39,234 nt of DNA from contig BEIA01000008.1 in the NCBI GenBank assembly GCA_002898715.1, positions 1-39,234 on the forward strand. Direction: 5' to 3'. Below the pieces are notes generated by a model. It was not told where the DNA came from and searched no databases. It was given only the letters and a program-made list of their open reading frames with translations. Below are positions 7,860 through 15,781 of this stretch, piece by piece. A program made the translations under genes and the position numbers. Source of the DNA: a bacterium HR24. Lineage in GTDB: Bacteria; Chloroflexota; Dehalococcoidia; SM23-28-2; HRBIN24. Position 1 is the stretch's first letter. Every line of letters starts with the position of its first letter.

Positions 7860-8990
7860 GTGACCACGGCCGGCATACCGGTCACCGTAGACGACCCCGT
7901 CAACGTGGCCATCCTGGCCGTGTCCGAGGACAGGCTGCACGGTTTCCTGCGCGACCCCCTGGGCGAGATCGCGCGGCGGTCCGGCCTGCCCCTGGAGACG
8001 GTGGTCGAGCGCATCCGGGCCATGCTGGCGGCGGGCACCATCCGGAGGGTGCGCCAGACGCTGGTGACCACCAACCTGGCCCACGGGGCGCTCATCGCCT
8101 GGGAGGTGCCCCAGGACCAGCTTCACGCGGCCTTCGACTTCATGGCCCGCGAAGACCCCTTCAGCGGCCACGTGGTCATCCGCACCACCGATGTGGCCAG
8201 CCCTGGCTCCACGTACCGGCTCTGGACGACCCTCAAGGTGCCCCAGGGCTACTCTCTGGTCAAACACTGCCAGTTCCTGGCCCAGCGCGTGGGGGCTGTC
8301 CGCTTCCGCATCATGCCTGCCAAGGCCCTGTTCGTGCTGGGCGTGGGACACACGCGACGACGCGGGCTGGAGCCCGGCGCCAAGTCCGAGGCCCCCGCGA
8401 GGGTCCAGTGGATCGAGGAGGAGCGGCTCACCGAGCTGGAGTGGCGGGTGCTCGCCGCCCTGAAGCGCGAGTTCCGCCCTGACGAGATCGTCCCCGACAT
8501 ATGGCGGGCCCGGGCCGAGGAGGCGGGCGTGAGCCTGGAGACCTTTTACGAAGTAGCCGAGTCCCTCGACCGGCGCGGCCTCATCGGCCGCTTCTCCACC
8601 TTCCTGGAGCACTACAAGCCGGTGGCTGGCGGACAACGGGTGGCCCGCTACAACGCCCTCTTCCACTGGGCGGTGCCGCCGGGCATGGAGTTGAAGGCGG
8701 GGCAGGAGATCGGCCGGCATCACATCCTCACCCATTGCTACTGGCGGGAGGCAGGGCCGGAGTTCCACAACGTGAACCTGATGGCCGTGGCCCACGGGCA
8801 GGAGAAGGACTGGCTCCTGGCCCACAAGGCGGCCATCGACCGTCACCTGGCCGAAGTGGGCATCCCTGTCCTGTACACCAACGTCTTCTGGGGCGGGCGC
8901 AGCGAGATCAAGCCCTCGGAGATCTTTCCCCTGGCCTACGAGGAGTGGTGTCGCCGCATGGGCCTGGACCCGGCCGCCATGCGGGAATGA
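7860..8990 (+). CDS. Two-domain AsnC/Lrp-like protein resembling fused siroheme decarboxylase AhbA/AhbB (NirD/L)
   Basis: 376 residues built from two similar halves. Each half has an Lrp-type winged helix followed by a ferredoxin-like domain. Half one has DPLGEIARRSGLPLETVVER near residues 32-51 and AAGTIRRVRQTLV. Half two has LTELEWRVLAAL near 192 and LDRRGLIGRFSTFLEHY near 235-251. The second half also has ILTHCYWREAG near 290 and a segment ending LMAVAHGQE, which match the signature of the NirD/AhbA family (V(S/T)HCY.RP...YNLF.MVHG). Siroheme decarboxylases turn siroheme into 12,18-didecarboxysiroheme for haem d1 or the alternative haem pathway. They normally work as separate A and B subunits, though NirDL-type fusions exist. 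No other haem gene is nearby, so a regulatory or divergent role is possible. The PAC2 gene follows after 30 bases and is probably cotranscribed. Confidence 0.6.
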   Translation: MTTAGIPVTVDDPVNVAILAVSEDRLHGFLRDPLGEIARRSGLPLETVVERIRAMLAAGTIRRVRQTLVTTNLAHGALIAWEVPQDQLHAAFDFMAREDPFSGHVVIRTTDVASPGSTYRLWTTLKVPQGYSLVKHCQFLAQRVGAVRFRIMPAKALFVLGVGHTRRRGLEPGAKSEAPARVQWIEEERLTELEWRVLAALKREFRPDEIVPDIWRARAEEAGVSLETFYEVAESLDRRGLIGRFSTFLEHYKPVAGGQRVARYNALFHWAVPPGMELKAGQEIGRHHILTHCYWREAGPEFHNVNLMAVAHGQEKDWLLAHKAAIDRHLAEVGIPVLYTNVFWGGRSEIKPSEIFPLAYEEWCRRMGLDPAAMRE

Positions 8991-9020
8991 GGGCGGCGAG
9001 GGAAGGGCAGGGCCGCGGCC

Positions 9021-9926
9021 ATGCAGGTCGGCGCCTTCGAGGTGGTGGAGCCCCTGCCCGAGTTGGAACGGCCCACGGTTATCCTGGCGTTGCAGCCCTG
9101 GATCGACGTGGGCTCGGTGGGCACGATGGCCCTGGCCTACCTGGAAGAAAGCTGGGGCGCCCAGCACCTGGCCCAGCTCTCCCGCCCCGGCCACTTCTAC
9201 GACTTCACTCGCTACCGGCCTAACCTTTACCGGCGCGGCGAACGGCGCGAGGTATCGGTGCCTAACACCTTCGTGCGTTATGCCCGCGCCCAGGAGCGCG
9301 ACTGGGTGCTGGTGCATGCCCTGGAGCCGCACAGCCACGGCGAGGACTTCGTGGACTCGCTGGTAGAGCTGATGGGGCGCCTGGGGGTGTCGCGGTACTG
9401 CCTCATTGGCAGCTATTATGGCCCGGTGCCCCACACCCGGCCACTGGTCATTACCGGCTCCTCCTCCGATGCCACAGCGGCCGCGCACATGCGCCGGGCA
9501 GGGGTGCGCGAGAGCCGCTACGAGGGGCCCACCACCATCGTGACGCTGGCCACCGAACAGGCACGCGCCCGCGGCATCGAGTCCCTGTCGTTGCTGGTGC
9601 AGGTGCCTGCCTACGCCCAGCTCGAACGCGACTATCGGGGCCTGGTGGAGCTGCTCGAGGCCCTGGCCAGGGTGCTCGACCTGTCCCTGCCCCTCACGCA
9701 GCTGTGGCAGGAGGCGGAGAGACAGTACGCCGGCCTCGACGAGCAGGTGCGTCGCGACCCCAGGCTGCGCAGTTGGGTGGAGGACCTAGAGCGCGCCTAC
9801 GACCAGGAGATGGCGAGCCAGCCCTCACCGGAGCCGCCACCCCTCTCCCCCGAACTGGAGCGGCTGCTGGAGGACATAGAGCGCCGGTGGGAGGGCCCCC
9901 AGCCGCCGCAAGACCCATCGCCCTGA
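9021..9926 (+). CDS. PAC2 family protein (proteasome-assembly-chaperone-like)
   Basis: 301 residues. The N-terminal 200 residues fit the PAC2/DUF75 fold: PTVILALQPWIDVGSVG near residues 18-34, FYDFTRYRP near 60, a central DWVLVHALEPH segment, CLIGSYYGPVPHTRP near 130, GPTTIVTLA, and LSLLVQVPAYAQ near 200. The remaining 100 residues are acidic and helical, likely coiled coil, ending in a Pro-rich tail. PAC2 proteins in eukaryotes assist proteasome assembly; in archaea, Actinobacteriota and Chloroflexota their function is poorly known. The ATG follows an AGGGAAGGGCAGGG stretch. Spacing of 30 bases after the AhbA/B-like gene suggests one transcript. Confidence 0.82.
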   Translation: MQVGAFEVVEPLPELERPTVILALQPWIDVGSVGTMALAYLEESWGAQHLAQLSRPGHFYDFTRYRPNLYRRGERREVSVPNTFVRYARAQERDWVLVHALEPHSHGEDFVDSLVELMGRLGVSRYCLIGSYYGPVPHTRPLVITGSSSDATAAAHMRRAGVRESRYEGPTTIVTLATEQARARGIESLSLLVQVPAYAQLERDYRGLVELLEALARVLDLSLPLTQLWQEAERQYAGLDEQVRRDPRLRSWVEDLERAYDQEMASQPSPEPPPLSPELERLLEDIERRWEGPQPPQDPSP

Positions 9927-10072
9927 CCCTTCTGGCGGTTTAGCAAGTTAGAAGTTTAGAAACATTGCCATCTTGTGTCCCGTGCAAGAAATTTGGCGCC
10001 GCTAACCCTTGACATTAGCATACCCTTATGGTACCAGTTTGGGTGGGTGAATTCAGTCGCGAGGAGGTACCG

Positions 10073-11032
10073 ATGCGTCGCGCCCTCGTCGTCGCCCTCG
10101 CCCTGCTCGGCATCTCGGGGCTGCTGGCCGCCGCCTGTGGCGGCGAAGAGGCCCCCGCCAGCGAGGCCAGGCAGAAGGTGGTTGTGGCCGTCCAGCCCAC
10201 CCTGGCCAGCAGCGAGATGCTAGAGAAGGCCCGCCCCCTAGAGCAGTTCCTCGAGCAGCGCCTGGGCAACGTGGACGTCGAGATCTACGTGCCCACGAGC
10301 TACGCCGGTATCGTGGAGGCCCTGCGTTTCGGCCACGCCCAGGTCGCCTTCATGAGTGCCTGGCCGTCGTACCTCGCCACCCAACTGGCCGACGCCGACC
10401 TGGTTCTGGCCGAGGTGCGCGAGGTAATCCACGGCGAACAGAAGGTGGAGGCCCCCTACTATTACTCGTACTGGGTGGTGCGCAAGGACAGCCCCTACAA
10501 CTCCCTCAGCGATCTCAGGGGCAAGAAGGCCTGCTTCCCCAGCCCGCTCTCCACTTCCGGGTACGTGGGGCCTATGGGCCGTCTGGTGGAGCTGGGGTTG
10601 CTGCAGACGCCGTCTTCGGGCCAGGTGGACCCCAAGGCGTTCTTCTCGGACTACATATTCGGCGGCGGCTACCAGCAGTGCTGGCAGGCCCTACGGGCCG
10701 GGCAGGTAGACGTGTCCATCATCGCCGGCGACGTGCCCGAGTCCCTGTACCGCGAAGTGCTGGCCAACACCCGCCAGCTGGAGAGCCAGGGGCCGCTTCC
10801 CTCCCACGCCGTCGTGTTCGGCAAGACCCTGCAGGAGCCGCTGCGCTCCCGCGTGCTGGAGGCCATCGAGGCCCTGGGCGCCCCCGAGCAGCGCGAACTG
10901 ATGCGGCAGTTCATCTCGGCCCTGTTTGTGGGCTTCCAGCGCAGCAGCGCCGAAGAGCACCTGGGAGCGCTCCAGCGCTACCTCAGCCTCACCCGCCTCC
11001 AGTTCACCGAGTCCCTTTCGGCGGCCAGATAG
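10073..11032 (+). CDS. phnD: Phosphate/phosphite/phosphonate ABC transporter substrate-binding lipoprotein
   Basis: 319 residues. A lipoprotein signal (MRRALVVALALLGISGLLAA, then ACGG) places the lipidated Cys at about residue 22. The mature protein is a PhnD-type periplasmic-binding protein: VVVAVQPTLASSEMLEKARP near 42-61, YVPTSYAGIVEALRFG near 76-91, AFMSAW, LRGKKACFPSPLSTSGYVGP near 155-174, and DVSIIAGDVPESLY. It captures phosphonate, phosphite or phosphate outside the membrane for the importer encoded next. The ATG at 10073 is chosen over one at 10028 because of its GAGGAGGT and because the signal peptide then begins correctly. The 145-base gap upstream is AT-rich, with TTGACA at 10009-10014 but no good -10. 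No C-P lyase gene is nearby, so phosphite or a simple phosphonate is as likely as a broad range. Confidence 0.88.
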   Translation: MRRALVVALALLGISGLLAAACGGEEAPASEARQKVVVAVQPTLASSEMLEKARPLEQFLEQRLGNVDVEIYVPTSYAGIVEALRFGHAQVAFMSAWPSYLATQLADADLVLAEVREVIHGEQKVEAPYYYSYWVVRKDSPYNSLSDLRGKKACFPSPLSTSGYVGPMGRLVELGLLQTPSSGQVDPKAFFSDYIFGGGYQQCWQALRAGQVDVSIIAGDVPESLYREVLANTRQLESQGPLPSHAVVFGKTLQEPLRSRVLEAIEALGAPEQRELMRQFISALFVGFQRSSAEEHLGALQRYLSLTRLQFTESLSAAR

Positions 11033-11045
11033 GGTAAGCTATGCC

Positions 11046-11801
11046 GTGACTGTCGAAGTAACGATGCGCGACTCCTGCCCGGTACGGGCCCACGACATCT
11101 GGTTCGCCTACAGGGGCGAGGACTGGGTATTGAAGGGGGTCAGCCTGGAGGTCCCGCGGGGGACCTTCATGGCTATCATGGGCCCCTCCGGCGCCGGCAA
11201 GAGCACGCTGCTGCGGCTGCTGGCCGGTCTGCTGCGTCCGCAGCGCGGCAGCGTGCAGGTGCTGGGCCACGCCGCCCACAACGGCCGCTTGCCCCGGCCC
11301 CGAGCACGAGTGGGCTACATACCGCAGCAACTGGGGCTGGTGCGCAACGTGAGCGCCCTGGAGAACGTGCTCATGGGCGCACTGGGGCGGGTGCGAGGCC
11401 TGGCGCCCTACCTGGGCCTCTTCCCCAGGGAAGAGGTGGCACGGGCCATGTCCCTGCTCGAGGACCTGGGCATCGGTCACAAGGCGCGCGACAAGGCATT
11501 CCAGCTCAGCGGCGGCGAACGGCAGCGCGTGGCCATCGCCCGGGCACTGATGCAACAGCCGGAGATAGTGCTGGCGGACGAGTTCGTCTCCGACCTGGAC
11601 CTGCCCCGGGCCTCGGAAGTGCTCTCCACCATGCGGGAGCTGGGCCAGGCCCAGGGCGTGACCTTCGTGGTCAATATGCACGAACTGCCCCTGGTGCACG
11701 ACTACGCCGACCTGGTGACGGTGCTGCGCGACGGCGAAGTGACCTTTCGCGGTCCGGCGCGGGCAGTCACGTGGGCGGAGCTGCAGGAGGCGCCGGCATG
11801 A
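11046..11801 (+). CDS. phnC: Phosphonate-type ABC transporter ATP-binding protein
   Basis: About 251 residues. ATPase of the importer: Walker [10 protein letters not shown] near residues 46-54, Q-loop in [10 protein letters not shown] near 95, signature [15 protein letters not shown] near 155-169, Walker B IVLADEF near 178, D-loop SDLD, and H-loop MHE near 212. The Walker B context (EFVSDLD) departs slightly from the common EPVASLD of PhnC. The GTG at 11046 has an AGGGTAAG stretch about 8 bases upstream, starting 13 bases after the phnD stop; an ATG at 11064 is possible but has no ribosome site. It overlaps the permease start by 4 bases (ATGA). Confidence 0.87.
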   Translation: MTVEVTMRDSCPVRAHDIWFAYRGEDWVLKGVSLEVPRGTFMAIMGPSGAGKSTLLRLLAGLLRPQRGSVQVLGHAAHNGRLPRPRARVGYIPQQLGLVRNVSALENVLMGALGRVRGLAPYLGLFPREEVARAMSLLEDLGIGHKARDKAFQLSGGERQRVAIARALMQQPEIVLADEFVSDLDLPRASEVLSTMRELGQAQGVTFVVNMHELPLVHDYADLVTVLRDGEVTFRGPARAVTWAELQEAPA

Positions 11802-12577
11802 GATGGGAGCTCGTAGGGAAACGCGACCTTCTGTTGTGGCTGGCAGCGGCAGTGCTCCTCTCGCTGGCCCTGCAACGGCTGGGCTTCTTCGATGCCGAAC
11901 GGCTGGGCCGAGGGGCTGCCAATGTGCTCACCTTCGCCCGCGACGCCGTACCCCCGGACATGGGCGTGCTGCCGCTGGCGGGCCGCGCCCTGTGGGAGAC
12001 AGTGCAGATGGCGTTCGCCGGCACTCTGTTGGGCTTCCTGCTGGCCCTGCCCCTGGGCTTCATGGGGACGCGGGTACTCTCCCCTCTGCCCCTGGTGCTG
12101 CTCTCGCGCCTCATAGTGGCAGCCACGCGGACGGTGCCGGCCCTGCTGTGGGCAGTGCTGTTCGTCATCGTCGTCGGGCTGGGCCCCTTGGCCGGCACCC
12201 TGGGCCTGGCCCTGTACACCGTGGGCTACCTGGGGAAGCTCTACTCGGAGCTGTTCGAGGGTACCGACCCGGAAGTGGTGGAGGCGCTGCGGGGCGTGGG
12301 GGCCTCGCGCCTTCACCTGGCGCGGTTCGTAATCTGGCCCGAGAGCGCCAATGCCGCCATCAGCCAGCTCCTGTTCATGCTGGAGTACAACGTCCGCGCC
12401 TCGTCCATACTGGGGTTCGCCGGCGCCGGCGGCATTGGTTTTTATGTCAACATCTACCTGCAAACGTTGGAGTACACTCGTCTGGCCACCCTAATGCTCC
12501 TCATCCTGGCCTTGACGCTGGCGATGGACGCCCTCAGCGCCTGGGTGCGCAGCCGTTATCTGCTCGCCGGCCGCTGA
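11798..12577 (+). CDS. phnE: Phosphonate-type ABC transporter permease
   Basis: 259 residues with about six membrane segments: one near residues 12-27, then a run from about 65 onwards (TVQMAFAGTLLGFLLALPLG, LLWAVLFVIVVGLGPL) and one at the C-terminus. The cytoplasmic EAA loop is visible as VVEALRGVGASRLHLARFVIWP near 162-183, and the PhnE-typical YNVRASSILGFAGAGGIG lies near 205. It forms the channel for the PhnD/PhnC system. The ATG at 11798 overlaps the phnC stop in ATGA, with GCAGGAGG upstream. Its stop lies 4 bases from the end of the convergent acyl-CoA dehydrogenase gene. Confidence 0.88.
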   Translation: MRWELVGKRDLLLWLAAAVLLSLALQRLGFFDAERLGRGAANVLTFARDAVPPDMGVLPLAGRALWETVQMAFAGTLLGFLLALPLGFMGTRVLSPLPLVLLSRLIVAATRTVPALLWAVLFVIVVGLGPLAGTLGLALYTVGYLGKLYSELFEGTDPEVVEALRGVGASRLHLARFVIWPESANAAISQLLFMLEYNVRASSILGFAGAGGIGFYVNIYLQTLEYTRLATLMLLILALTLAMDALSAWVRSRYLLAGR

Positions 12578-12581
12578 GGGC

Positions 12582-13799
12582 CTAGAGCAGGTCGCCCAGG
12601 GCCGATTTCACAGCCCCCTTCTCGCGGTAGGCATCGATGACGTGCCGGGCGATGAAGTCCATATGGACCTCGTCGGCGCCGTCGGCGAGGCGGGCCGCCC
12701 GGGCGTGACGCATCATTCGTTCCAGCGGCGTGTCGGTGGAGTAGCCCAGGGCGCCGTGCACCTGTATGGCGCGGTCGATGACACGCCACAGGGTGTTGGC
12801 CACATGCACCTTGGCCATGGCCACCTCCTGGCGGAAGGGGAGGCCCTGTTCGATCTTGTAGGCGGCGTGCAGCACCATCAGCTTCCCGGTGTATATCTCC
12901 ATGGCCGACTCGGCGATCATCCAGCGGATGGCCTGCTTCTCGTGCAGATACGAGCCGTGGGCGTAGCGCTTCAGCGCCCTGTCCACCATCATCTCCAGGG
13001 CGAGCTCGGCCTGGCCGATCCAGCGCATGCAGTGGGCCAGGCGGCCGTGGCCGAGGCGGAACTGGCCCAGCAGGTGGCCGTGCCCCCTGGGGCCGAGCAT
13101 ATTGCCGGCCGGCACGCGCACGTTGCGCAGGTAGATCTCGCCGTGGTTGCCCTCTCCGGCCATGGTGCCGATGGTGCGCACCAGCTCCCAGCCCTCGGTG
13201 GGGATGTCGACGATGAAGGCCGAGTTGCGCGCCTGGGGCGGGTCGGCGTCGGGGTCGGTGCAGGCGATGACGACGGCGAAGGCGGCACCTTTGGCACCCG
13301 AGGCGAACCACTTGTGCCCGTTCAGGACCCAATAGTCGCCTTCCTGCACGGCCCGCGTCTGGATGAGGGTGGGGTCGGAGCCCGCCACCTCGGGCTCGGT
13401 CATGGCGAAGCAGGAGCGTATCCGCCCTTCGGCCAGGGGACGCAGGTACTTCTCCTTCTGCTCGTCGGTCCCCCAGTGGAGAAGGGTCTGCATGTTGGGC
13501 TCATCGGGCGCCTGGCAGTTGAGGACGAAGGGGCCGATGCCTGCCCGCGCCGCCTCGGCCTGCACGAAGGCCATGGCCACTGGCCGAAGGCCCATGCCAC
13601 CCCACTCGGGAGGCAGGTGGGGGTTCCACAGGCCCACCTCGCGGGCCCTCTGCCGCAGCCTGCCGATGGCCCGCACCCACTCCTCGCGCGGCGCGCCCTG
13701 CAACTCACGCTCCACCGGCGCAACCTCGCCATCGATGAAGGCGCGCACGCGCTGCCGCACCTCCTCCACGTCCGGCGGCAGCGTGAAGTCGATAGCCAT
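12582..13799 (-). CDS. Acyl-CoA dehydrogenase family protein (ACAD11/LvaC-like context)
   Basis: 405 residues of an FAD-dependent acyl-CoA dehydrogenase. The N-terminal helices begin MAIDFTLPPDVEEVRQRVR. The flavin/substrate segment CFAMTEPEVAGSDPT is near residues 126-140, with KWFASGAKGA near 165. The C-terminal flavin segment is QVHGALGYSTDTPLERM near 352-368, followed by RHARAARLADGADEVH. The catalytic Glu of short- and medium-chain enzymes is not obvious in the last helices, as in the ACAD10/11 group. The ATG at 13799 has GGGAGGTG 6 bases upstream. The divergent gene is a phosphotransferase of the kind fused to the N-terminus of ACAD10/11 in animals and found as LvaA beside LvaC in Pseudomonas levulinate degradation. 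This suggests 4-hydroxyacyl-CoA as substrate (inference). Confidence 0.88.
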   Translation of the reverse strand: MAIDFTLPPDVEEVRQRVRAFIDGEVAPVERELQGAPREEWVRAIGRLRQRAREVGLWNPHLPPEWGGMGLRPVAMAFVQAEAARAGIGPFVLNCQAPDEPNMQTLLHWGTDEQKEKYLRPLAEGRIRSCFAMTEPEVAGSDPTLIQTRAVQEGDYWVLNGHKWFASGAKGAAFAVVIACTDPDADPPQARNSAFIVDIPTEGWELVRTIGTMAGEGNHGEIYLRNVRVPAGNMLGPRGHGHLLGQFRLGHGRLAHCMRWIGQAELALEMMVDRALKRYAHGSYLHEKQAIRWMIAESAMEIYTGKLMVLHAAYKIEQGLPFRQEVAMAKVHVANTLWRVIDRAIQVHGALGYSTDTPLERMMRHARAARLADGADEVHMDFIARHVIDAYREKGAVKSALGDLL

Positions 13800-13855
13800 G
13801 CTTGCACCTCCCGAAGGGTCTATGGCAAAGGGATTCGCCCCAGCTTGGCGACTAT

Positions 13856-13863
13856 TATAATGG
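13856..13863 (+). promoter_or_regulatory. TATAATGG promoter element (phosphotransferase)
   Basis: Exact TATAATGG lies in the 112-base gap between the divergent dehydrogenase and kinase genes, 48 bases before the kinase ATG. No -35 match is seen. The gap would also have to contain the promoter of the dehydrogenase. Confidence 0.5.
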
Positions 13864-13911
13864 TCATGGCCTCTCGGTGGCAGAGGCACGAAAGCGGAGG
13901 CAGGTACAGGC

Positions 13912-14961
13912 ATGGGCAAGGACATCCCCGGCATCAAGATCGATAACCTGGTGGCCTGGTTCCGGGCCAATGTGGCCGAGGTGGACGACTTGGAGGCACG
14001 CCTCATCGGCCATGGCCGCTCCAACCTGACCTACAAGCTGGAGTCGCCCGATGGCCGCGCCTGGGTGCTCAGGCGGCCGCCCCTCTCCCACGTGCAGCCC
14101 ACCGCCCACGACATGGCCCGCGAGTTCCGCGTCCTCTCGGCCCTCAAGGACACCGACGTGCCCGTGCCCAGGCCGCTGGCCTTCTGCGATGACAACGAGG
14201 TCATCGGCGCCCAGTTCTACATCATGGAGTTCGTGGACGGCTTCGTACCCTCTAGCCCCGAGGAGGTGGCCCGCCGCTACGACGAGTCGCAGCGGCGCCT
14301 CATGGCCGAAGAGCTCATCGACAATCTGGTAAGGCTGCACGCCATCCGGCCGGAAGAGGTGGGGCTGGGGGACTTCGGCCGGCCCCAAGGATATCTGGCG
14401 CGGCAGGTGCGTCGCTTCAGCGAGCAATGGCAGCGCATAAAGTACCGCGAGGTGCCCGAGCTGGACGAGCTGTGCCGCCGCCTGAACAGCTTCACTATGC
14501 CCGAGAGCGACCACTCTATCGTCCATGGCGACTATCGGCTGGACAACGCCATCCTGGACAGCCAGGGCCACATGATAGCCATCCTGGACTGGGAGATGGC
14601 CACCCTGGGCGACCCGCTGGCCGATGTAGGGATGCTGCGCATGTACTGGGCCCGGGGCGAGGACGAGGCGCTGCGGGTAGCCGCCGGCGCCCTCACCGCT
14701 CTGCCCGGCTTTCCCACCTGGGAGGAAGTAGCCCAGCGCTACGCTCAGAAGAGCGGCCGTGACCTGGTCAACCTGGACTACTACATCGTCCTGGCCCACT
14801 TCAAGCTGGCCGTCATCCTCGAGAACATGTACGCCCGCTACCTGGGCGGCGGCACCGTGGGCGAGGGGTTCGAGACGGTGGGCGAGCAGGCCATCAACCT
14901 GGCCCGCCGTGGGCTACAGGTGGCCAACCAGTCCAGCCTGCCCCAGCTACGCGGGGCCTAG
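13912..14961 (+). CDS. APH-family phosphotransferase (ACAD10/11 N-domain / LvaA-like)
   Basis: 349 residues of aminoglycoside-phosphotransferase/protein-kinase-like fold. The N-lobe has LIGHGRSNLTYKL near residues 31-43 and WVLRRPPLSHV near 50 with the ATP-binding Lys/Arg strand. The catalytic loop is IVHGDYRLDNAIL near 203-215 (Asp as base, Asn for metal). The metal Asp is in ILDWEMATLGDPLADVGML near 225-243. This last string is the hallmark of the ACAD10/ACAD11 N-terminal kinase and of LvaA, which phosphorylate the 4-hydroxyl of 4-hydroxyacyl-CoA so that an acyl-CoA dehydrogenase-like partner can remove it. Antibiotic resistance is unlikely. The neighbour on the other strand is an acyl-CoA dehydrogenase, in keeping with this pairing. 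The gene is probably monocistronic and converges on an SDR gene 7 bases away. Confidence 0.88.
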   Translation: MGKDIPGIKIDNLVAWFRANVAEVDDLEARLIGHGRSNLTYKLESPDGRAWVLRRPPLSHVQPTAHDMAREFRVLSALKDTDVPVPRPLAFCDDNEVIGAQFYIMEFVDGFVPSSPEEVARRYDESQRRLMAEELIDNLVRLHAIRPEEVGLGDFGRPQGYLARQVRRFSEQWQRIKYREVPELDELCRRLNSFTMPESDHSIVHGDYRLDNAILDSQGHMIAILDWEMATLGDPLADVGMLRMYWARGEDEALRVAAGALTALPGFPTWEEVAQRYAQKSGRDLVNLDYYIVLAHFKLAVILENMYARYLGGGTVGEGFETVGEQAINLARRGLQVANQSSLPQLRGA

Positions 14962-14967
14962 CGCCCC

Positions 14968-15768
14968 CTACAACCGCTGAGACGGGTCCCGCTCCAGCTT
15001 TATGGCAGGAGGTATCAGGCGGGGCGCGCTGCCCGGCAGCAGCCCCATGGCCTCTCCGTTGAGGGAGTCGTCCCGCACGAAGGTGAGGACTGCCTCGGCC
15101 ACGTCCTCCGGCTGGAGCTTGGGCATGTTGCGGATATACGTCTCCCAGTAATCCCGCTCCTGTCCCTCCAGCGACTGAATCCCGCGGTATATGAGGGGGG
15201 TGTCCACCACGCCCGGGCAGATGCAGTTGACGCGGATGCCCGCCTCGTCCTTCAGGAACACCAGGGCTCGCGTCAGGCCCACCACGCCGTGCTTGGCGGC
15301 ACAGTAGACGGGGTCGGGCTGATAGCCCATCACCCCGGCTAGCGAGGCTGTGTTGACTATGACTCCACCGCCCCGGCGACGCATGGCCGGAACTACGACC
15401 TGGATAGCGGCGATGACCGCCCACAGGTCGATATCCAGGGTGCGCTCCCAGCGCTCGCGGGGCGCATCGGGGAATCTGGGCCGCCCGGTGGCGACGCCGG
15501 CGTTGTTGTGCAGGATGTCGACGCCACCGAAGGTCTCCTCGGCGAAGGAGACCATCCGCTCCAGGTCCTCCCAGCGCGTCACGTCCACGGGCACGAAGGC
15601 AGCGCGGCCACCCTCGGACTCGATGAGACGCACCGTCTCCCGTCCGCCGTCCTCGTCCACGTCGGCCACCACCACGGCCGCGCCGGCCCGGGACAGGGTG
15701 CAGGCCGTGGCGCGGCCGATGCCCGACCCTCCGCCAGTAACGATGGCTACCTTGCCTTTAGGGTCCAC
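14968..15768 (-). CDS. Short-chain dehydrogenase/reductase (SDR)
   Basis: 266 residues of classical SDR. The cofactor motif is VTGGGSGIGRA near residues 11-21. VVADVDEDGG near 35 has an acidic residue after the second strand, suggesting NAD(H). HNNAGVA is near 88, the catalytic Ser is in VNTASLAGVMG near 138, and YCAAKHG near 153-159 supplies Tyr and Lys. ICPGVVDTPL follows near 187. The GTG at 15768 is preferred to that at 15774 because AGGAGGT then lies at correct spacing. It begins 13 bases after the stop of the LLM oxidoreductase gene, so the two form one unit. The product likely oxidises a hydroxyacyl-CoA or alcohol; substrate unknown. Confidence 0.9.
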   Translation of the reverse strand: MDPKGKVAIVTGGGSGIGRATACTLSRAGAAVVVADVDEDGGRETVRLIESEGGRAAFVPVDVTRWEDLERMVSFAEETFGGVDILHNNAGVATGRPRFPDAPRERWERTLDIDLWAVIAAIQVVVPAMRRRGGGVIVNTASLAGVMGYQPDPVYCAAKHGVVGLTRALVFLKDEAGIRVNCICPGVVDTPLIYRGIQSLEGQERDYWETYIRNMPKLQPEDVAEAVLTFVRDDSLNGEAMGLLPGSAPRLIPPAIKLERDPSQRL

Positions 15769-15781
15769 GGTCACCTCCTGG

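Noticed and set aside
7401-9488. A 695-codon open frame on the minus strand across three + genes
   Set aside because: It runs through the hydratase, AhbA/B-like and PAC2 genes, all with clear motifs; the translation shows no domain.
10009-10037. TTGACA as promoter for phnD
   Set aside because: No acceptable -10 lies 16-18 bases downstream (TACCAG or GTACCA), so only noted in the gene entry.
12642-13946. A 434-codon + strand frame over the acyl-CoA dehydrogenase
   Set aside because: The minus-strand reading has strong family motifs and a ribosome site; the + frame is His/Gly-rich shadow sequence.
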